NCBI RefSeq assembly: GCF_011045015.1
Contig: NZ_JAAKZY010000058.1
Coordinates: forward strand, 1 to 52,430
Source of the DNA: Streptomyces scabichelini
GTDB lineage: Bacteria; Actinomycetota; Actinomycetes; Streptomycetales; Streptomycetaceae
Direction: 5' to 3'
Length of the DNA: 52,430 nucleotides
Under the pieces are notes generated by a model. It was not told the origin of the DNA, ran no database searches, and saw nothing but the letters and a program-made list of their open reading frames with translations. The position numbers and the translations under genes are program-made. This document shows, piece by piece, positions 1 to 7,467 of the stretch (position 1 is its first letter; every line of letters begins with the position of its first letter).

Positions 1-1
1 G

Positions 2-712
2 GGGCAGGGGGAGGGTGAGGGTGAGAGTGGAGAGGGCGGCTGGAGACTGACCGGACGCAAGAGCTTCGTCATCGACGGTACGACGGCCGATCTGGTCCTG
101 GTCGTCGCCCGTACCGTCGGCGGTCCCTCGCTCTTCGCCGTCGACAGCACAGCGCCCGGCCTGACCGCCGAGCCCATGGAGACGCTGGACGCCACCCGGG
201 CGATGGCCCGGCTGACGCTGGACGCCGTCCCCGCGACACGCGTCGGCGCGGACGGAGCCGGCGGCCGGATCATGGCGAAGGTCCTGGACATCGCCTCGGT
301 CGGGCTTGCCGCCGAACAGGCCGGCGGCGCCCGCCGCTGCCTGGAGACGGCGGCCGATTACGCCCGTACCCGCCACCAGTTCGGCCGGTCCATCGGCTCC
401 TTCCAGGCGGTCAAGCACAAGTGCGCGGACATGCTCGTCCAGGTGGAACTGGCCGAGGCCGCCGCCCGCGAGGCCGCCCGGCTCGCCGCGGAGGGCTCCC
501 CGGACTTCCCCGTCGCCGCGGGCGTGGCACACGTGGCCTGCTCACGGGCATACATGTTCACGGCGATGGAGAACATCCAGGTCCACGGCGGCATCGGCTT
601 CACCTGGGAACACCCCGCCCACCTGTATTTCCGGCGCGCCAAGTCCTCCCAACTCCTGTTCGGGGGCCCGGCGGTGTACCACGAGCGGTTGCTCGACCGG
701 CTCGGCATCTGA
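2..712 (+). CDS. Acyl-CoA dehydrogenase, C-terminal part (cut by left edge)
   Basis: The frame is open from base 2, so the gene begins outside the window. The translated part covers the middle beta domain (TGRKSFVIDG) and the C-terminal helical domain (RHQFGRSIGSFQAVKH, VHGGIGFTWEHPAHLY) of an FAD-dependent acyl-CoA dehydrogenase, which introduces an alpha-beta double bond into an acyl-CoA. At the place where MCAD-type enzymes carry the catalytic Glu (YEGT) it reads LFGGPAVY, so that Glu is absent, as in the ChsE1/FadE28-like subunits of heteromeric dehydrogenases. It closely resembles the genes at 21822 and 29334. A Gly/Glu-rich stretch (GEGEGESGEG) near the left edge is an unusual low-complexity insert. 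Family assignment is firm; the partner subunit is unknown. Confidence 0.9.
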   Translation, partial: GQGEGEGESGEGGWRLTGRKSFVIDGTTADLVLVVARTVGGPSLFAVDSTAPGLTAEPMETLDATRAMARLTLDAVPATRVGADGAGGRIMAKVLDIASVGLAAEQAGGARRCLETAADYARTRHQFGRSIGSFQAVKHKCADMLVQVELAEAAAREAARLAAEGSPDFPVAAGVAHVACSRAYMFTAMENIQVHGGIGFTWEHPAHLYFRRAKSSQLLFGGPAVYHERLLDRLGI

Positions 713-760
713 CCGAACCGCTGCGCCGCCCAAGCGCTCCGCTGGAAGCGCAGTCATGAG

Positions 761-850
761 GCTGCGGGCCGGTGGGGGCTGGTCGCGCCCACGCGGCGGA
801 AGCCGCATATCTGATACAGCCCCGCGCCCCTTACGGGGCGCGGTACCGGG
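761..850. repeat. Dispersed intergenic repeat, copy 1
   Basis: About 85 bases shared with copies near 33015-33110 and 46955-47044. Common blocks are GGCTGGTCGCGCCC, GCGGCGGA(A)GCCGCATAT and ACAGCCCCGCGCCCC. It contains two potential hairpins. It lies between two convergent genes and its right end overlaps the stop codon of the methyltransferase gene. Confidence 0.8.
822..843. terminator. Bidirectional hairpin terminator inside repeat copy 1
   Basis: Perfect 9-bp stem CCGCGCCCC / GGGGCGCGG with loop TTAC. It sits between the convergent dehydrogenase (stop at 710-712) and methyltransferase genes; the methyltransferase TAA stop falls in the loop. No U-tract is present, which is usual for Streptomyces. 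Confidence 0.6.
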
Positions 851-1682
851 CCGGGGCCGGCGATTCCGCGCGAAGCGAGTACAGGACCGGCAGGTGGGAG
901 TCCCCGAACGGGAGCCGGTACAGGCCGTCTTCGCTCTGGCGGAGGAAGCCGCGGGGGTCGATCTCGGTGGCGACGTGTTCGCCCAGGTGCTGTGTGGTGA
1001 GGCCCGCTTCCGCGGCCGCGGTGACGATCTCACCGAGCGAGTACGGGTACTGGACGGTGTCCTGGGCCGGTGTCGCCAGGCCCGGCTCGGCGTAGGTTCC
1101 GGTTTCCGTCTCGTGCTGGGGCTCGCCCCCGCCGTAGGGCCAGTCGACGACCAGCGGATCGAGGGAGGCGACCGTCTGGAACGCCGGGTGCAGGTCCACC
1201 AGTACGAGGCTCCCGCCGGGCTTCAGTGCCATGGCGGCGCCGCGCATCCAGGCCTTGACGTCGGCGATCCAGCACAGCACCCCGTAGGTGGCGACGACCA
1301 GGTCGAAACGGCCTGCCAGCCGCGCGGGCAGCCGCTGGGTGTCGGCCTCGACGAAGGTGGCCTCGAGACCGGCTCGTCCGGCCAGCAGCCGCGCCCGCTC
1401 GATCGCCACCGGTGAGAAGTCGACACCGGTGACCCGGGCACCCAGACGAGCCCAGTTCAGCGTGTCCATCCCGAAGTGGCACTGCAGATGGAGCAGATCC
1501 TTCCCGGTGACGTCACCCGCGAGCTCACGCTCGACGGCATAGAGCGTCTGGCGCCCGGCGAGGAACGACTCGACGTCGTAGAACCTGTCCGAGGGAGTCG
1601 AACCGTGGATGCGGGCACGCTGGTCCCACAGCGCACGGTTCAGCGCGAGGCCGTCCTCGCCGTTCGGCATGGTTTCGGTCAT
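831..1682 (-). CDS. SAM-dependent methyltransferase (class I)
   Basis: 283 residues from ATG at 1682. The Rossmann-type SAM-binding core is visible: DLLHLQCHFGMDTLNWARLGA (motif I), VTGVDFSPVAIERAR (acidic residue binding the ribose), FVEADTQRLP and FDLVVATYGVLCWI (motif II/III). The substrate cannot be read from the sequence. It is the last gene of the minus-strand operon that begins at 7241 and follows the dehydrogenase stop by 41 bases. No convincing ribosome binding site precedes the chosen ATG, so a start at the second Met (MPNGED) is possible. A methyltransferase at the end of a CoA-catabolic operon could be a bystander or could modify the substrate; nothing in the sequence decides this. 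Confidence 0.85.
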   Translation of the reverse strand: MTETMPNGEDGLALNRALWDQRARIHGSTPSDRFYDVESFLAGRQTLYAVERELAGDVTGKDLLHLQCHFGMDTLNWARLGARVTGVDFSPVAIERARLLAGRAGLEATFVEADTQRLPARLAGRFDLVVATYGVLCWIADVKAWMRGAAMALKPGGSLVLVDLHPAFQTVASLDPLVVDWPYGGGEPQHETETGTYAEPGLATPAQDTVQYPYSLGEIVTAAAEAGLTTQHLGEHVATEIDPRGFLRQSEDGLYRLPFGDSHLPVLYSLRAESPAPARYRAP

Positions 1683-1723
1683 GCGCTGAGAGTGGCACAC
1701 AGCGAACACCTCGGCGGGCGGGT

Positions 1724-2881
1724 TCAGCCGCGCGCGGCCTCGCCCAGCAGTGCCTTCGCGATGATGACCTGCTGGATCTGGCTCGTGCCCTCGTAGATGC
1801 GGAACAGCCGGGCGTCGCGGTAGAAGCGCTCCACGGCGACCCCGCGCATATAGCCCGCGCCGCCGTGGATCTGCACCGCGCGGTCCGCCACCCGCCAGAC
1901 CATCTCGCTCGCGAAGTACTTCGTGCAGGACGGTCCGATCTTGGTGTCCTCGCCCTCGTCGAAGCCCCGGGCCGCCTCCAGGACCGTGGCGCGTCCGGCG
2001 TAGTAGTCGGTCATCGAGTCGGCGATCAGGCCCTGGACGAGCTGGAAGGAACCGATGATCTTCCCGGACTGCCTGCGCGTGCTCGCGTACGCGACCGACT
2101 CGTGGACCAGGCGCTCCGCCATGCCGACCATCAGGGCCGAGATGTGCACCCTCCCGTGCGCGATACAGCCCATCGCCGTGGCGAAGCCCCGGTTCAGGCC
2201 CTCCTCGCCACCGACGAGGGCGCCGGCCGGTACGCGTACGTCGTCGAAGTAGACGTCCGCCGTCCAGGCGCCGAACTGGCCCATCTTGTGGTCCTTCGGC
2301 GCCACCGTGAGGCCCGGAGTACCGGCAGGGACCAGGAAGGTGGAGATGCCCCGGGTGCGCGGGGCGTCGGGGTCGGTGCGGGCGAAGACCATGAAGACGT
2401 CGGCGAGCGGGGCGTTGGTGATGTACCGCTTGGCTCCGTTGATCACCCACTCGTCGCCCTCGCGATGCGCCCGTGTGGTCAGCGTCGACGGGTCGGAGCC
2501 GGCGTCCGGTTCGGTGAGCGCGAACGACGCCAGTACGTCACCGGAGGCGATCCGCGGCAGCCAGTGCGCCTTCTGCTCCTCGGTGCCGCCGACCATGAGG
2601 ACATGACCCGCGATGCCGTTGTTCGTGCCGAACATCGAGCGCAGCGACGGAGTGGTGTAGCCGAGCTCGAACATCAGCTGGGCCTCTTCGTACATCGAAA
2701 GGCCAAGACCGCCGTACTCCTCGGGCAGGGCGAAGCCGAAGAGCCCCATCTTCTTCGCCGCCTCACGGATGTCCGCCGGCATCTCGTCCGTCTCGTCGAT
2801 CTCCGCCTCCAGCGGCACGACGCGTTCCCGGACGAAGCGCCGGACCTCGGACAGCACCGCGCCGAAGTCATCAGCGTCCAT
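1724..2881 (-). CDS. Acyl-CoA dehydrogenase (short/medium-chain type, catalytic Glu present)
   Basis: 385 residues, the usual full length. N-terminal helical domain to about residue 120, FAD/substrate motif FALTEPDAGSD near 130, beta domain with YITNAPLADVFMVFARTD, and C-terminal helices with RRQSGKIIGSFQLVQ. The signature FRIYEGTSQIQQ carries the catalytic base Glu364, so this subunit should act alone as a homotetramer, unlike the Glu-less paralogues in the window. ATG start with GGGAGA about 7 bases upstream. Sixth gene of the minus operon, after the DoxX gene and a tandem 18-bp repeat. The reaction is FAD-dependent alpha,beta-desaturation of an acyl-CoA; chain preference cannot be told. 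Confidence 0.95.
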   Translation of the reverse strand: MDADDFGAVLSEVRRFVRERVVPLEAEIDETDEMPADIREAAKKMGLFGFALPEEYGGLGLSMYEEAQLMFELGYTTPSLRSMFGTNNGIAGHVLMVGGTEEQKAHWLPRIASGDVLASFALTEPDAGSDPSTLTTRAHREGDEWVINGAKRYITNAPLADVFMVFARTDPDAPRTRGISTFLVPAGTPGLTVAPKDHKMGQFGAWTADVYFDDVRVPAGALVGGEEGLNRGFATAMGCIAHGRVHISALMVGMAERLVHESVAYASTRRQSGKIIGSFQLVQGLIADSMTDYYAGRATVLEAARGFDEGEDTKIGPSCTKYFASEMVWRVADRAVQIHGGAGYMRGVAVERFYRDARLFRIYEGTSQIQQVIIAKALLGEAARG

Positions 2882-2892
2882 GTCGTCTCCCT

Positions 2893-2928
2893 TGACTGGC
2901 CTGGTTTCTGTGACTGGCCTGGTTCCTG
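2893..2928. repeat. Tandem 18-bp repeat, two copies
   Basis: Two adjacent 18-base units (TGACTGGCCTGGTTTCTG and the same with one C/T change) fill the spacer between the DoxX stop and the dehydrogenase ribosome binding site. A second, coding, 12-base repeat (encoding the PDEQPDQQPDEADQ tail of DoxX) lies immediately to its right. Confidence 0.85.
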
Positions 2929-2929
2929 T

Positions 2930-3472
2930 TCACTGATCTGCCTCGTCCGGCTGTTGGTCCGGCTGTTCGTCCGGCTTCTCTGCCGGCCGATAGCACGCGG
3001 CGAGCAGTGCCGCCGCGCTCGCCGCACCCACCCCGGCTGCCAGCAACGCGGGCCCCGGGCCCGAGCGTTGCCGCCTCAGCAGCCCGTCGACCGAGTACCG
3101 GCCGTTGCCGAGAGCGGCCAGCGCCACGGCAGCGCCGCCGACGACTCCGACGTACTCCCAGCCGCCCTTGAAGACGAAGAAACCCTTGCCCCGGTGGTCG
3201 GTCCGGGCCGCCACGGCCATCAGGCCGACGGTCGCCGCCGCGGGGAGCGGGTTCGCGGCGCCCAGGGTGAGGCCGACGCCCGCCGCCATCTCGGTTCCCG
3301 CCGCCATCCGCGCGTGCACTTCCGCGGGCTTCAGCCCGAGGGCCTCGAACCAGCCCGTGGTGCCTTTCAGACCACCCGGCCCCGAGACCTTGTTCCAGCC
3401 GTGTGCGAAGAGCATCGGGCCGAGTGTCGCGCGCAGCAGCAGCGCCGCGACGTCGCCGCCCCGGGCCTTCAC
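2930..3472 (-). CDS. DoxX-family membrane protein
   Basis: 180 residues with four hydrophobic segments, beginning LLLRATLGPMLFAHGWNK, a pattern typical of DoxX proteins (small four-helix membrane proteins often linked to redox or respiratory functions). Conserved features seen are the early His-Gly, GWFEALGL, a Gly-rich second helix and FFVFKGGWEY before helix four. The GTG start overlaps the upstream SDR stop (GTGA), showing translational coupling. The C-terminus is an unusual hydrophilic repeat (PDEQPDQQPDEADQ), probably cytoplasmic. In context it may pass electrons or simply be membrane-associated with the desaturation enzymes; the precise role is unknown. Confidence 0.85.
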   Translation of the reverse strand: MKARGGDVAALLLRATLGPMLFAHGWNKVSGPGGLKGTTGWFEALGLKPAEVHARMAAGTEMAAGVGLTLGAANPLPAAATVGLMAVAARTDHRGKGFFVFKGGWEYVGVVGGAAVALAALGNGRYSVDGLLRRQRSGPGPALLAAGVGAASAAALLAACYRPAEKPDEQPDQQPDEADQ

Positions 3473-4380
3473 TGGCCCACTCCGGTGGCCCGGCCCGCGG
3501 GAGCGGCACCGTACAACTGCGGTACGGCCTCGACGAGTTCCTCGGGAGTGAGGGCCTCACCTGACCGGCTGGGGTGCACACCGGCCACCGTCCAGCCCTG
3601 GAGGCGGTTGAGCCGGTTGCCCTCGATGCGCAGCACCTGGCCGGTCAGCCAGGACGAGGAGTCGGAGGCCAGGTAGACGACGACGCCGGAGGCGTTGGCG
3701 GGATCACCGGGGTCGAAGCCGTCGACGGCCGGCTGTGAGGTGCCGACCGCCAGGCCCTCGGTCATCCGCGTGGTCGCGATCGGCGAGATGGCGTTCGCGG
3801 TGACGCCGTAGCGGCGCATCTCCAGCGCGGTGACGACCGTGAGGCCGGCGATCCCGGCCTTCGCGGCGGCGTAGTTGGACTGGCCCTGGTTGCCGAAAAG
3901 GCCGGTACCGGACGTTGTGTTGATGACACGACCGGCGACGCGCTCGCCCCGCTTCGACGCCTCACGCCAGTACGCGCACGCATGCCGCGTCAGCGCGAAG
4001 GTGCCCTTGAGATGGACGGCGATCACCGCGTCGAACTCGGCCTCGCTCATCGAGAACAGCATGCGGTCGCGCACGATCCCCGCGTTGTTCACGACGATGT
4101 CGAGCCGGCCGAACTCCGCGACGGTGTCCGCCACCATCGCCTCGGTCGCCGCCCAGTCGGTGACCGAGCTGTGGTTGGCGATCGCCCGGCCGCCGAGCTT
4201 GGTGATCTCGGCGACGACCTCGTCGGCGGGGGAGTCGCCGGTCTGCTCGCCGTGCACGCCCGCGCCGGGGTCGTTCACCACCACTGCGGCCCCGGCCTCG
4301 GCGAGCGCCAGGCAGTGCGCGCGGCCGAGGCCCCGCCCGCCACCGGTCACGATCGCGACCTTGTCGTCGAGGATGCCCAC
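3469..4380 (-). CDS. SDR, 3-hydroxyacyl-CoA dehydrogenase-like
   Basis: 303 residues from a GTG start with GGAGG six bases upstream. NAD(P)-binding TGGGRGLGRA at residues 12-21, NNAG near 100, and catalytic Ser...Tyr-x3-Lys (SNYAAAK). The extra loop DPGAGVHGEQTGDSPADEVVAEI after beta-2 and the extended C-terminus match the SDR domain of multifunctional enzyme 2 / 17-beta-HSD4-type proteins, which oxidise 3-hydroxyacyl-CoA to 3-oxoacyl-CoA. Fourth gene of the minus operon. Its upstream spacer (4381-4433) holds an AT-rich element resembling the regulon sites elsewhere. Confidence 0.92.
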   Translation of the reverse strand: MGILDDKVAIVTGGGRGLGRAHCLALAEAGAAVVVNDPGAGVHGEQTGDSPADEVVAEITKLGGRAIANHSSVTDWAATEAMVADTVAEFGRLDIVVNNAGIVRDRMLFSMSEAEFDAVIAVHLKGTFALTRHACAYWREASKRGERVAGRVINTTSGTGLFGNQGQSNYAAAKAGIAGLTVVTALEMRRYGVTANAISPIATTRMTEGLAVGTSQPAVDGFDPGDPANASGVVVYLASDSSSWLTGQVLRIEGNRLNRLQGWTVAGVHPSRSGEALTPEELVEAVPQLYGAAPAGRATGVGQ

Positions 4381-4404
4381 GCCGTACCTCCAGATCAGCT
4401 GGAT

Positions 4405-4420
4405 CAGTTGAATTAGCTTG
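4405..4420. promoter_or_regulatory. Weak AT-rich regulon-like element
   Basis: CAGTTGAATTAGCTTG in an otherwise GC-rich spacer, 25 bases upstream of the SDR start on the minus strand. Its reverse complement contains CTAATTCAACTG, close to CTAATTAAGCTG at the 23805 site. Similarity is partial and this is the weakest member of the set. Confidence 0.3.
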
Positions 4421-4433
4421 CTTGCCTGCTGAG

Positions 4434-5588
4434 TCAGCTCAGTTCGCCGAGCACTTCGTCGGTGTGCTCGCCGAGCGTCGGCGCACCCGCCCGCGGTTTC
4501 TCGTCCACACCCCAGAAACCGACAGGTGTGGCCACCGTCCGCAGCGGCGGCGCGTCACCCATGCCGGGCTGTTCGACGAACGCCCCCACCGCCTCGGCCT
4601 GTGGATCCGCGGCGACCTCCGCCAGCGTCTGGACGGGCGCCCACCACACGCCCTCCGTGTCGAAACGCACCGCCCACTCGGCCAGCGGCAGCTTCGCGAA
4701 CTCCTCGTCGAAGACAGCGATCAGCTCCCGTACGTGGCCGCGCCTGGCCTTGCCCGTCGCGAACCGTTCATCCGTCCCCAGGTCCTCGCGGCCGAGCGCC
4801 TTGATGACTCCGGGCCAGTGCCGGTTGCCCTCCAGACCGACCAGCCAGAACCAGCGTCCGTCGGCGGCCTGATAGCTGTTGTAGAGCGGGGATTCGTGCT
4901 CGGTACGCGGCCGGGTGCGACCGCGCTTGCCGAAGAAGTTCTGCAGCGCGAGATCGTTGCCGTTCGCATACGTCCCGGAGCGCAGCAGCGACACGTCCAC
5001 CACTCCGCCCTCGCCCGTACGCGCCCGGCGCAGCAGCGCGGCCAGCACGCCCGCCACGAGATTGGCGGCGGCGGTACGGTCGCCGAGGCCGGGGCGGATG
5101 CCGGGCGGCGGCTCACCGGCCGGGTTCAGCATCGCGGCGATACCGGGTCGCGCCCAGAACGCGGAGACGTCGTAGCCGGCCCGGTCCCGCTCCTCGCCGG
5201 TCCAGCCGTAGCCCGTCAAAGTGCCGATGACCAGGCGGGGATGGCGGACACGTATCTCCTCCGGGGACAGGCCCAGACGCTCCAACGCGCCCGGACGGAG
5301 GTTGGTGACGAACACGTCGGCGCGCTCCAGCAGCCGCTCCAGCGCGTCCTTGCCCTCCTCGGACCGCAGATCGAGGACCACACTGCGCTTGCCCCGGTTG
5401 TCCGTCTCGAAGGGCGGCGCGCTGTCGATGTCCTGACCCACGTGCCGCAGCGTGTAGCGGTTCGGGTCACCGGTCGGCGCCTCCACCTTGATCACGTCCG
5501 CGCCCCAGTCGGCCAGCATGGTGGCGGCGGCCGGAGCCGCCACCCACATGCCCAGCTCGACCACGGAAAAGCCCTCCAGTGGCCGCAC
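4434..5588 (-). CDS. CaiB/BaiF family CoA-transferase (type III)
   Basis: 384 residues if translation starts at the GTG at 5588 (VRPLEGFSVVELG), chosen because GGAGGTG precedes it by about 5 bases; the frame stays open upstream to 5669 but that extension has no family similarity. Family features: N-terminal AAPAAATMLADWGADVIKVE, the catalytic Asp in RAGYDVSAFWARPG (covalent acyl/CoA intermediate), and the C-terminal LGEHTDEVL. It transfers CoA between a donor acyl-CoA and a free acid, so it can activate the substrate or release an end product. Third gene of the minus operon. Confidence 0.92.
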   Translation of the reverse strand: MRPLEGFSVVELGMWVAAPAAATMLADWGADVIKVEAPTGDPNRYTLRHVGQDIDSAPPFETDNRGKRSVVLDLRSEEGKDALERLLERADVFVTNLRPGALERLGLSPEEIRVRHPRLVIGTLTGYGWTGEERDRAGYDVSAFWARPGIAAMLNPAGEPPPGIRPGLGDRTAAANLVAGVLAALLRRARTGEGGVVDVSLLRSGTYANGNDLALQNFFGKRGRTRPRTEHESPLYNSYQAADGRWFWLVGLEGNRHWPGVIKALGREDLGTDERFATGKARRGHVRELIAVFDEEFAKLPLAEWAVRFDTEGVWWAPVQTLAEVAADPQAEAVGAFVEQPGMGDAPPLRTVATPVGFWGVDEKPRAGAPTLGEHTDEVLGELS

Positions 5589-5633
5589 GGCCCCCACCTC
5601 CACACCGGTTCGAATCTGTCGGATCGGCCGCCG

Positions 5634-5698
5634 CACCCGTTTGGCCGCTACACCCGTTGGTCGCTGCACCCGTTGGCTGCTGCACCCGTTGGCTGCTA
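5634..5698. repeat. Tandem repeat, four ~16-bp units
   Basis: Four head-to-tail units of CACCCGTTGGCTGCTG type (17, 16, 16 and 16 bases; the last two differ at one position). The array fills the spacer between the hydratase stop codon and the CoA-transferase start, and the last unit supplies the hydratase TAG. The unit length is not a multiple of three, arguing against coding use. Confidence 0.85.
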
Positions 5699-6472
5699 CA
5701 CGCCGCGGAACTCCCCGGGACGCCGCTCACGGAACGCCTTCAGCCCTTCGGCGCGGTCCTCGGTGGAGAACAGCACCGAGACGGTCTCCCGCTCGTACGA
5801 GATCGCCGTCTCCAGGTCCATGCCGACCCCGTAGTCGATCAGGCGCTTGCCCGCGGCGAGCGCGAGCGGCGCACCGGCGGCCAGCCGCGCGGCCAGCGTC
5901 TCGGCGACCTTCAACGCCTCACCGGGCTCGGCGAGTTCGTTGACCAAACCCAGGTCCCAGGCCCGCTGCGCGTCGATCGGCTCGCCGGTGAGGATCATCT
6001 GCTTGGCGATCGCCGGAGGCACAAGACGCGGCAGCCGCTGTGTGCCGCCCGCGCCCGGCAGCACGCCGAGCTTCATCTCGGGCAGCCCGAGCCGGGTGCC
6101 GTGTTCCGCCACTCGAAGATCACAGGCGAGGGCGAGTTCCAGACCGCCGCCGAAGGCGAATCCGTGCAGCGCCGCCACCGAGGGCTTGGGGAAGTCCTCC
6201 AGGAGCGCGTACGCCTCGGTCAGCCGCCCCACGAAGGCACGGAACTGCCCGGGTGTCGTGAACGACTCCATCTCGTCGAGGTCGGCCCCGGCCGAGAAGG
6301 CCCGGCCCGCCCCGGCCAGCACCAGCGCCCGGACCGCCTCGTCCTCGCGGACCCGCTCCAGCGCGTCCCGCAACAGGCCGACGGTCTCGGAGCCGATCGC
6401 ATTGAGCCGGCTCGGCCGGTCAAGGGTGAACACGGCCAATCCGCCGCGTACTTCGACGCGCAGCACGCTCAT
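5696..6472 (-). CDS. Enoyl-CoA hydratase (crotonase, both catalytic Glu present)
   Basis: 258 residues. Oxyanion-hole motifs AFSAGADL and FGGGLEL are present. Glu112 (GGGLE) and Glu132 (LPEMKLG) are spaced exactly 20 residues apart like Glu144/Glu164 of rat mitochondrial hydratase, and the GVLPGAGGTQRLPR block is canonical. This makes it the only crotonase in the window with the complete classical hydratase pair. It should add water to trans-2-enoyl-CoA. Second gene of the minus operon, 13 bases after the SDR, with AAGGG ahead of its ATG. The gene ends inside the 16-bp tandem repeat. Confidence 0.95.
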   Translation of the reverse strand: MSVLRVEVRGGLAVFTLDRPSRLNAIGSETVGLLRDALERVREDEAVRALVLAGAGRAFSAGADLDEMESFTTPGQFRAFVGRLTEAYALLEDFPKPSVAALHGFAFGGGLELALACDLRVAEHGTRLGLPEMKLGVLPGAGGTQRLPRLVPPAIAKQMILTGEPIDAQRAWDLGLVNELAEPGEALKVAETLAARLAAGAPLALAAGKRLIDYGVGMDLETAISYERETVSVLFSTEDRAEGLKAFRERRPGEFRGV

Positions 6473-6485
6473 CAGCTCAGCCCTT

Positions 6486-7241
6486 TCAGACCATCGTGAG
6501 TCCGCCGCTGACCGAGAGCGTCTGCCCGGTCATGTACGCGGCGTCGTCGGACGCGAGGAAGGCCACCGCACCGGCGATGTCGGCGGGCTGGGCGATACGG
6601 CGCAGCGGAATGGCCCGAGCCGTCGCCTCGTACATCTTCTGGCTGTACTCGGCGACCTGGCCGAGCAGCGCCGTCTCGGTCGGACCCGGACAGACGCTGT
6701 TGACGGTGATGCCGTGCCGGGCGACCTCCCGGGCCAGCGCCTTGCCGAAGGCGATGACGCCGCCCTTGGTCGCCGAGTACACGACCTCGCCGGAGGAGCC
6801 GACACGGCCCGCGTCGGAGGCGATATGGACGATCCGGCCGCTCTCGCGCTCGATCATCGGGTCGAGTACGGCCCGCGTCATGGTGATGGTGCCGCGCAGG
6901 TTGACCGCGATGATGCGGTCCCAGTCCTCCTCGCGGCTGTCGGTGAAACGCCCGATCACGTCGATGGCCGCGTTGTTCACCAGGACGTCCACCGGGCCCA
7001 GTTCGGCGCTCACGCGCTCGACGGCGGCGCTCACGGCCGCACCGTCGGAGATGTCCGCGCCGACTCCGGTCGCCCGCACGCCGTACCGCTCGGCGAGCTG
7101 GGCCGCGACCTTGTCGGCGGCCTGCGGGTCCAGGTCGCAGACGGCGACGGCGGTCCCTTGTGCCGCGAGCCGGTCGGCGATCGCCTCGCCTATGCCGCGT
7201 CCCGCTCCGGTGACGAGCGCCACCTTGTCCCGTCCGCTCAC
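6486..7241 (-). CDS. SDR dehydrogenase (FabG/BadH-like)
   Basis: 251 residues from GTG (GGAGG five bases upstream). TGAGRGIGEA at the N-terminus, NNAA near residue 90, catalytic Ser with Tyr-x3-Lys (YSATK), and a C-terminal YMTGQTLSVSGGLTMV typical of FabG-like 3-oxoacyl reductases or 3-hydroxyacyl-CoA dehydrogenases. The overall look also fits 2-hydroxycyclohexanecarboxyl-CoA dehydrogenases of the BadH type, but sequence reading alone cannot separate these. First gene of the seven-gene minus operon, divergent from the dehydrogenase at 7468; a large hairpin (7277-7364) lies in its leader. Confidence 0.92.
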   Translation of the reverse strand: MSGRDKVALVTGAGRGIGEAIADRLAAQGTAVAVCDLDPQAADKVAAQLAERYGVRATGVGADISDGAAVSAAVERVSAELGPVDVLVNNAAIDVIGRFTDSREEDWDRIIAVNLRGTITMTRAVLDPMIERESGRIVHIASDAGRVGSSGEVVYSATKGGVIAFGKALAREVARHGITVNSVCPGPTETALLGQVAEYSQKMYEATARAIPLRRIAQPADIAGAVAFLASDDAAYMTGQTLSVSGGLTMV

Positions 7242-7276
7242 ATGTCCTCCACCCGCAGCATCTTCGGTTCGCCTCC

Positions 7277-7364
7277 GGGGCGCTCTAAGCCGGTGTCGAG
7301 AGGCCGACCGTGCTCAACCCTTCGGGCCTCCGCGCGCTCGTCCTCTCGACACCGGCAGCGCCCC
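7277..7364. repeat. Long inverted repeat (88 bp) in divergent promoter region
   Basis: Left arm GGGGCGCT + GCCGGTGTCGAGAGG (separated by CTAA) and right arm CCTCTCGACACCGGC + AGCGCCCC pair perfectly over 23 bases, with one 4-base bulge and a 38-base loop. It starts 36 bases upstream of the SDR start codon, so it would be in the SDR mRNA leader if transcription begins in the AT-rich zone near 7410-7440. Confidence 0.85.
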
Positions 7365-7414
7365 TACGGCTCCACTTACCCGGTACTCGTACTCGCCTGG
7401 CTGTCGATACAGCG

Positions 7415-7437
7415 CTATCGTATAACTACTTCAGTTA
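7415..7437. promoter_or_regulatory. AT-rich regulon element, divergent SDR/dehydrogenase
   Basis: CTATCGTATAACTA matches the reverse complement of the GntR-gene site (17562) at 11 of 15 positions. It overlaps an inverted repeat TAACT-ACTTC-AGTTA (7423-7437). Located about 30 bases upstream of the dehydrogenase start at 7468. Confidence 0.5.
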
Positions 7438-7467
7438 AATAAGCGAGATGTGCGAGTGGAGCCGAGC

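Noticed and set aside
5589..5669. N-terminal extension of the CoA-transferase to 5669
   Set aside because: The added 27 residues have no family similarity and run into the tandem repeat; GGAGGTG supports the GTG at 5588.
5634..5698. CRISPR array
   Set aside because: Units are contiguous without unique spacers, too short, and no cas genes are present.
6486..7241. Cyclohexanecarboxylate (Bad/Ali) pathway based on a BadH-like SDR
   Set aside because: SDR similarity is not specific, and no BadI-type ring-opening hydrolase could be told apart among the crotonases.
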